A stretch of 64,000 nucleotides of DNA from an uncultured Acidobacteriota bacterium (lineage in GTDB: Bacteria > Acidobacteriota > UBA6911 > RPQK01 > JAJDTT01), in NCBI GenBank assembly GCA_951812665.1, contig CATOST010000009.1, forward strand, positions 1 through 64,000, in the 5' to 3' direction. A program made the position numbers and the translations under genes. Below are positions 62,675-64,000 of this stretch, piece after piece. How positions within the stretch are numbered: the first letter of the stretch is position 1; the number at the start of each line of letters is the position of its first letter. The notes beneath the pieces are model-generated. The model was not told the origin of the DNA, did no database searches, and worked only from the letters and a program-made list of their open reading frames with translations.

Positions 62675-63781
62675 TCACGGACCCGTCGTTTCCAGGGCCA
62701 GCCGGCCGCAGCTCTCCAACGCCAGCAACGGGTAGCAGGTGCCGCTGTAGGTGATGAAATGGAACTTGTCCGTATTGAGGGATCGGGTCCACCAACGGCC
62801 CGACTCACGCTGGTTGGACAGGAGCCAGTCGACGGCTCGCTGAATTCGCGGATCGTCGGCCGGGACCCCGGCCCGTCTCAGGACCAGGACGCAGAGTCCG
62901 GTCTGGTGGCCGTCGCTGGGCGGATTGTCGAAATCGTCTTCGGCTCGGAGCTTCTCGGCGCGGTTTCCCCGGCCCCAGGTCTCGGGAGTGGCGAAAGTGC
63001 GGATGGACCAGCCCCCGTCCGCGCGTTGATGTCGCCAGACCATCTCCACCAGTTCTTGCTTCTTCTCATCCTCCAGAAGTCCGGGCCAGCGGGTGGAGAC
63101 CCAGAGCAGGAGGAGGCGGCCGTAGTCATGGGGCGCCCGGGTCCTCATGTATTCCCTGGTCTTCCGCACCGCTTCCCGGTCGCCGTTGGCGGCCATCCAT
63201 CCGGGGGCCGCCGCCATGGCCGTCGCCGCCACGGTGGCGGATTGATACTTGCTGGACTCGAACGGCGGCCAGGTATCGACGTTGTTCCAGCCCCCCTCCG
63301 GATCCTGGAGATCGAGCATCAGGTTCAAGGCCTCCCGGGTCTCCGGGGAAAGCTCGCCGGTGACGTGTGCGTCCCATTCGGCCAGACCCTGGGCCGCATA
63401 GGCCACCTGGGTCGGACGGACGCCGGAACGTAGCTTTTGGGGCTCCATGGACCGCAGCTCGTCGAGTTCCTCGATGATGAACTTTCGAAGCTCCGACGGG
63501 GGCTGACCCAGGGTTCGGGTCAGAGCCGGACGCGTCACGAAATAGGTGCCGTTGGTGTGGCAGGCGATGCACTCCCGCTTTCGGGTCCAGGCCAGAGCGC
63601 CGTCCTCCATGTAGGCTACGGCACGGCTGGGAGAGAATTGGTCCCGGATCGGCTCCTGGGCCGACGCGGGAGGGATCAAGATCTGCTCCCATTCATATTG
63701 CGGCTTGGGCGCTGGGCCGTCCTTTTCCGCCGCGGCCGTTCCGAGGAAGAAGATGGCGAGGAGGATTCTTGCCGGTTTCAT
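62675..63781 (-). CDS. Secreted single-haem CxxCH protein with squalene-cyclase-like helical domain
   Basis: The product has 368 residues from the ATG at 63781; a signal peptide covers about 1-19. C71-IA-C74-H75 is a c-type haem-binding motif. The remaining residues (about 100-365) form an alpha/alpha-toroid pattern with PEGGWNNVDTWPPFES, ADGGWSIRTF, DGHQTGLCVLVLRRAG and ESGRWWTRSLNTDKFHFIT, typical of terpene cyclase/prenyltransferase-like repeats. The catalytic DxDD of squalene cyclases is absent. The protein probably is not a cyclase; such haem-plus-toroid proteins are of unknown function. It is transcribed in the same direction as the amidase, 88 bases upstream. Confidence 0.75.
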   Translation of the reverse strand: MKPARILLAIFFLGTAAAEKDGPAPKPQYEWEQILIPPASAQEPIRDQFSPSRAVAYMEDGALAWTRKRECIACHTNGTYFVTRPALTRTLGQPPSELRKFIIEELDELRSMEPQKLRSGVRPTQVAYAAQGLAEWDAHVTGELSPETREALNLMLDLQDPEGGWNNVDTWPPFESSKYQSATVAATAMAAAPGWMAANGDREAVRKTREYMRTRAPHDYGRLLLLWVSTRWPGLLEDEKKQELVEMVWRHQRADGGWSIRTFATPETWGRGNRAEKLRAEDDFDNPPSDGHQTGLCVLVLRRAGVPADDPRIQRAVDWLLSNQRESGRWWTRSLNTDKFHFITYSGTCYPLLALESCGRLALETTGP

Positions 63782-63972
63782 AGTGGCCGCAAGGTTACTA
63801 TAGGCTCCCGAAGATTCCCAAACGAGGCACCCGCCGCCTGCCTGAAGTCCGAGGGCTCCCAGTTGCTGCACCGGGTCAGACCTGATTGCGGCGGAGGTTC
63901 TCATCGACGTACCCTCGGAGTCGCCTCAAGATTTTCCGAACCTTGCCAGGAGAGTTTCAGGAGGGTCCCGTC

Positions 63973-64000
63973 ATGAAGAGATGGTGTTCCAGACGTGAGG
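63973..64000 (+). CDS. Start of a gene cut by the window edge
   Basis: An ATG at 63973 follows AGGAGGG by about eight bases, a strong ribosome site, and the first codons read MKRWCSRRE with a basic start as in a signal peptide. Only nine codons are present. It diverges from the haem-toroid gene. Confidence 0.5.

Noticed and set aside
1..64000. CRISPR array, rRNA or ordinary tRNA genes
   Set aside because: No regularly spaced direct repeats with unique spacers, no rRNA signatures and no T-arm consensus in a foldable context were seen.

Overview
This is a GC-rich bacterial window of dense, short-spaced operons. It most likely comes from an Acidobacteriota genome, of the kind recovered from marine, soil or host-associated samples. 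The main reasons are a 1151-residue Oar-like TonB-dependent receptor with an N-terminal carboxypeptidase-regulatory domain, a MacB-type ABC module, secreted FG-GAP and propeller proteins, a phytanoyl-CoA dioxygenase, amidase and beta-lactamase-fold enzymes, and many decayed toxin-antitoxin and IS copies. No rRNA, tRNA or CRISPR array was seen. The lineage is inferred from gene content only. Two conserved genes (a glycosyltransferase and mtnA) carry single-base frameshifts, so assembly error has to be kept in mind.

Left part (1-16 kb): a hairpin-repeat array, an FG-GAP protein, an ECF sigma / membrane protein / bactofilin-RDD operon, an AbrB antitoxin with a vapC remnant, and creD. Then come a secreted propeller protein, an M16 peptidase, a lipoprotein, three tandem small membrane proteins that share a duplicated upstream block, an FGE-domain protein and a methyltransferase. 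A distinctive TGTCCG-CGGACA palindrome occurs upstream of three transcription units (4.2, 6.16 and 6.39 kb).

Middle part (16-51 kb): an ISAs1-type element whose transposase is fused to a DruA (DUF4338) domain, the TonB receptor, PhyH, an antitoxin with a broken PIN toxin, a small ATPase and a radical SAM protein. A convergent intergenic region here holds a candidate structured RNA with its own terminator. Then come an SDR, a nitrilase and a HAD hydrolase, followed by a polysaccharide-export cluster (Wzm-like permease, Wzt-like ATPase, two glycosyltransferases) interrupted by a methyltransferase plus putative endonuclease. After that: a serine hydrolase, tsaD-mtnA, an S9 peptidase, a D-2-hydroxyacid dehydrogenase with both aconitase X subunits, a TIM-barrel-like protein, and a four-gene MacB/DevBCA-type exporter ending at a strong terminator.

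Right part (51-61 kb) is an accessory region. It has an IS1595-family element with 26-bp terminal repeats and a passenger gene, two damaged IS630-family copies, and between and beyond them a defence-like set: a 1357-residue NACHT-type NTPase ending in a PD-(D/E)XK nuclease-like domain, a small stand-alone PD-(D/E)XK protein, and a CBS-HEPN protein. The last two form a probable operon and are the best candidate for an undescribed system here. The window ends with a Tat-type amidase lipoprotein and a secreted protein joining a haem-binding CxxCH motif to a terpene-cyclase-like helical domain.
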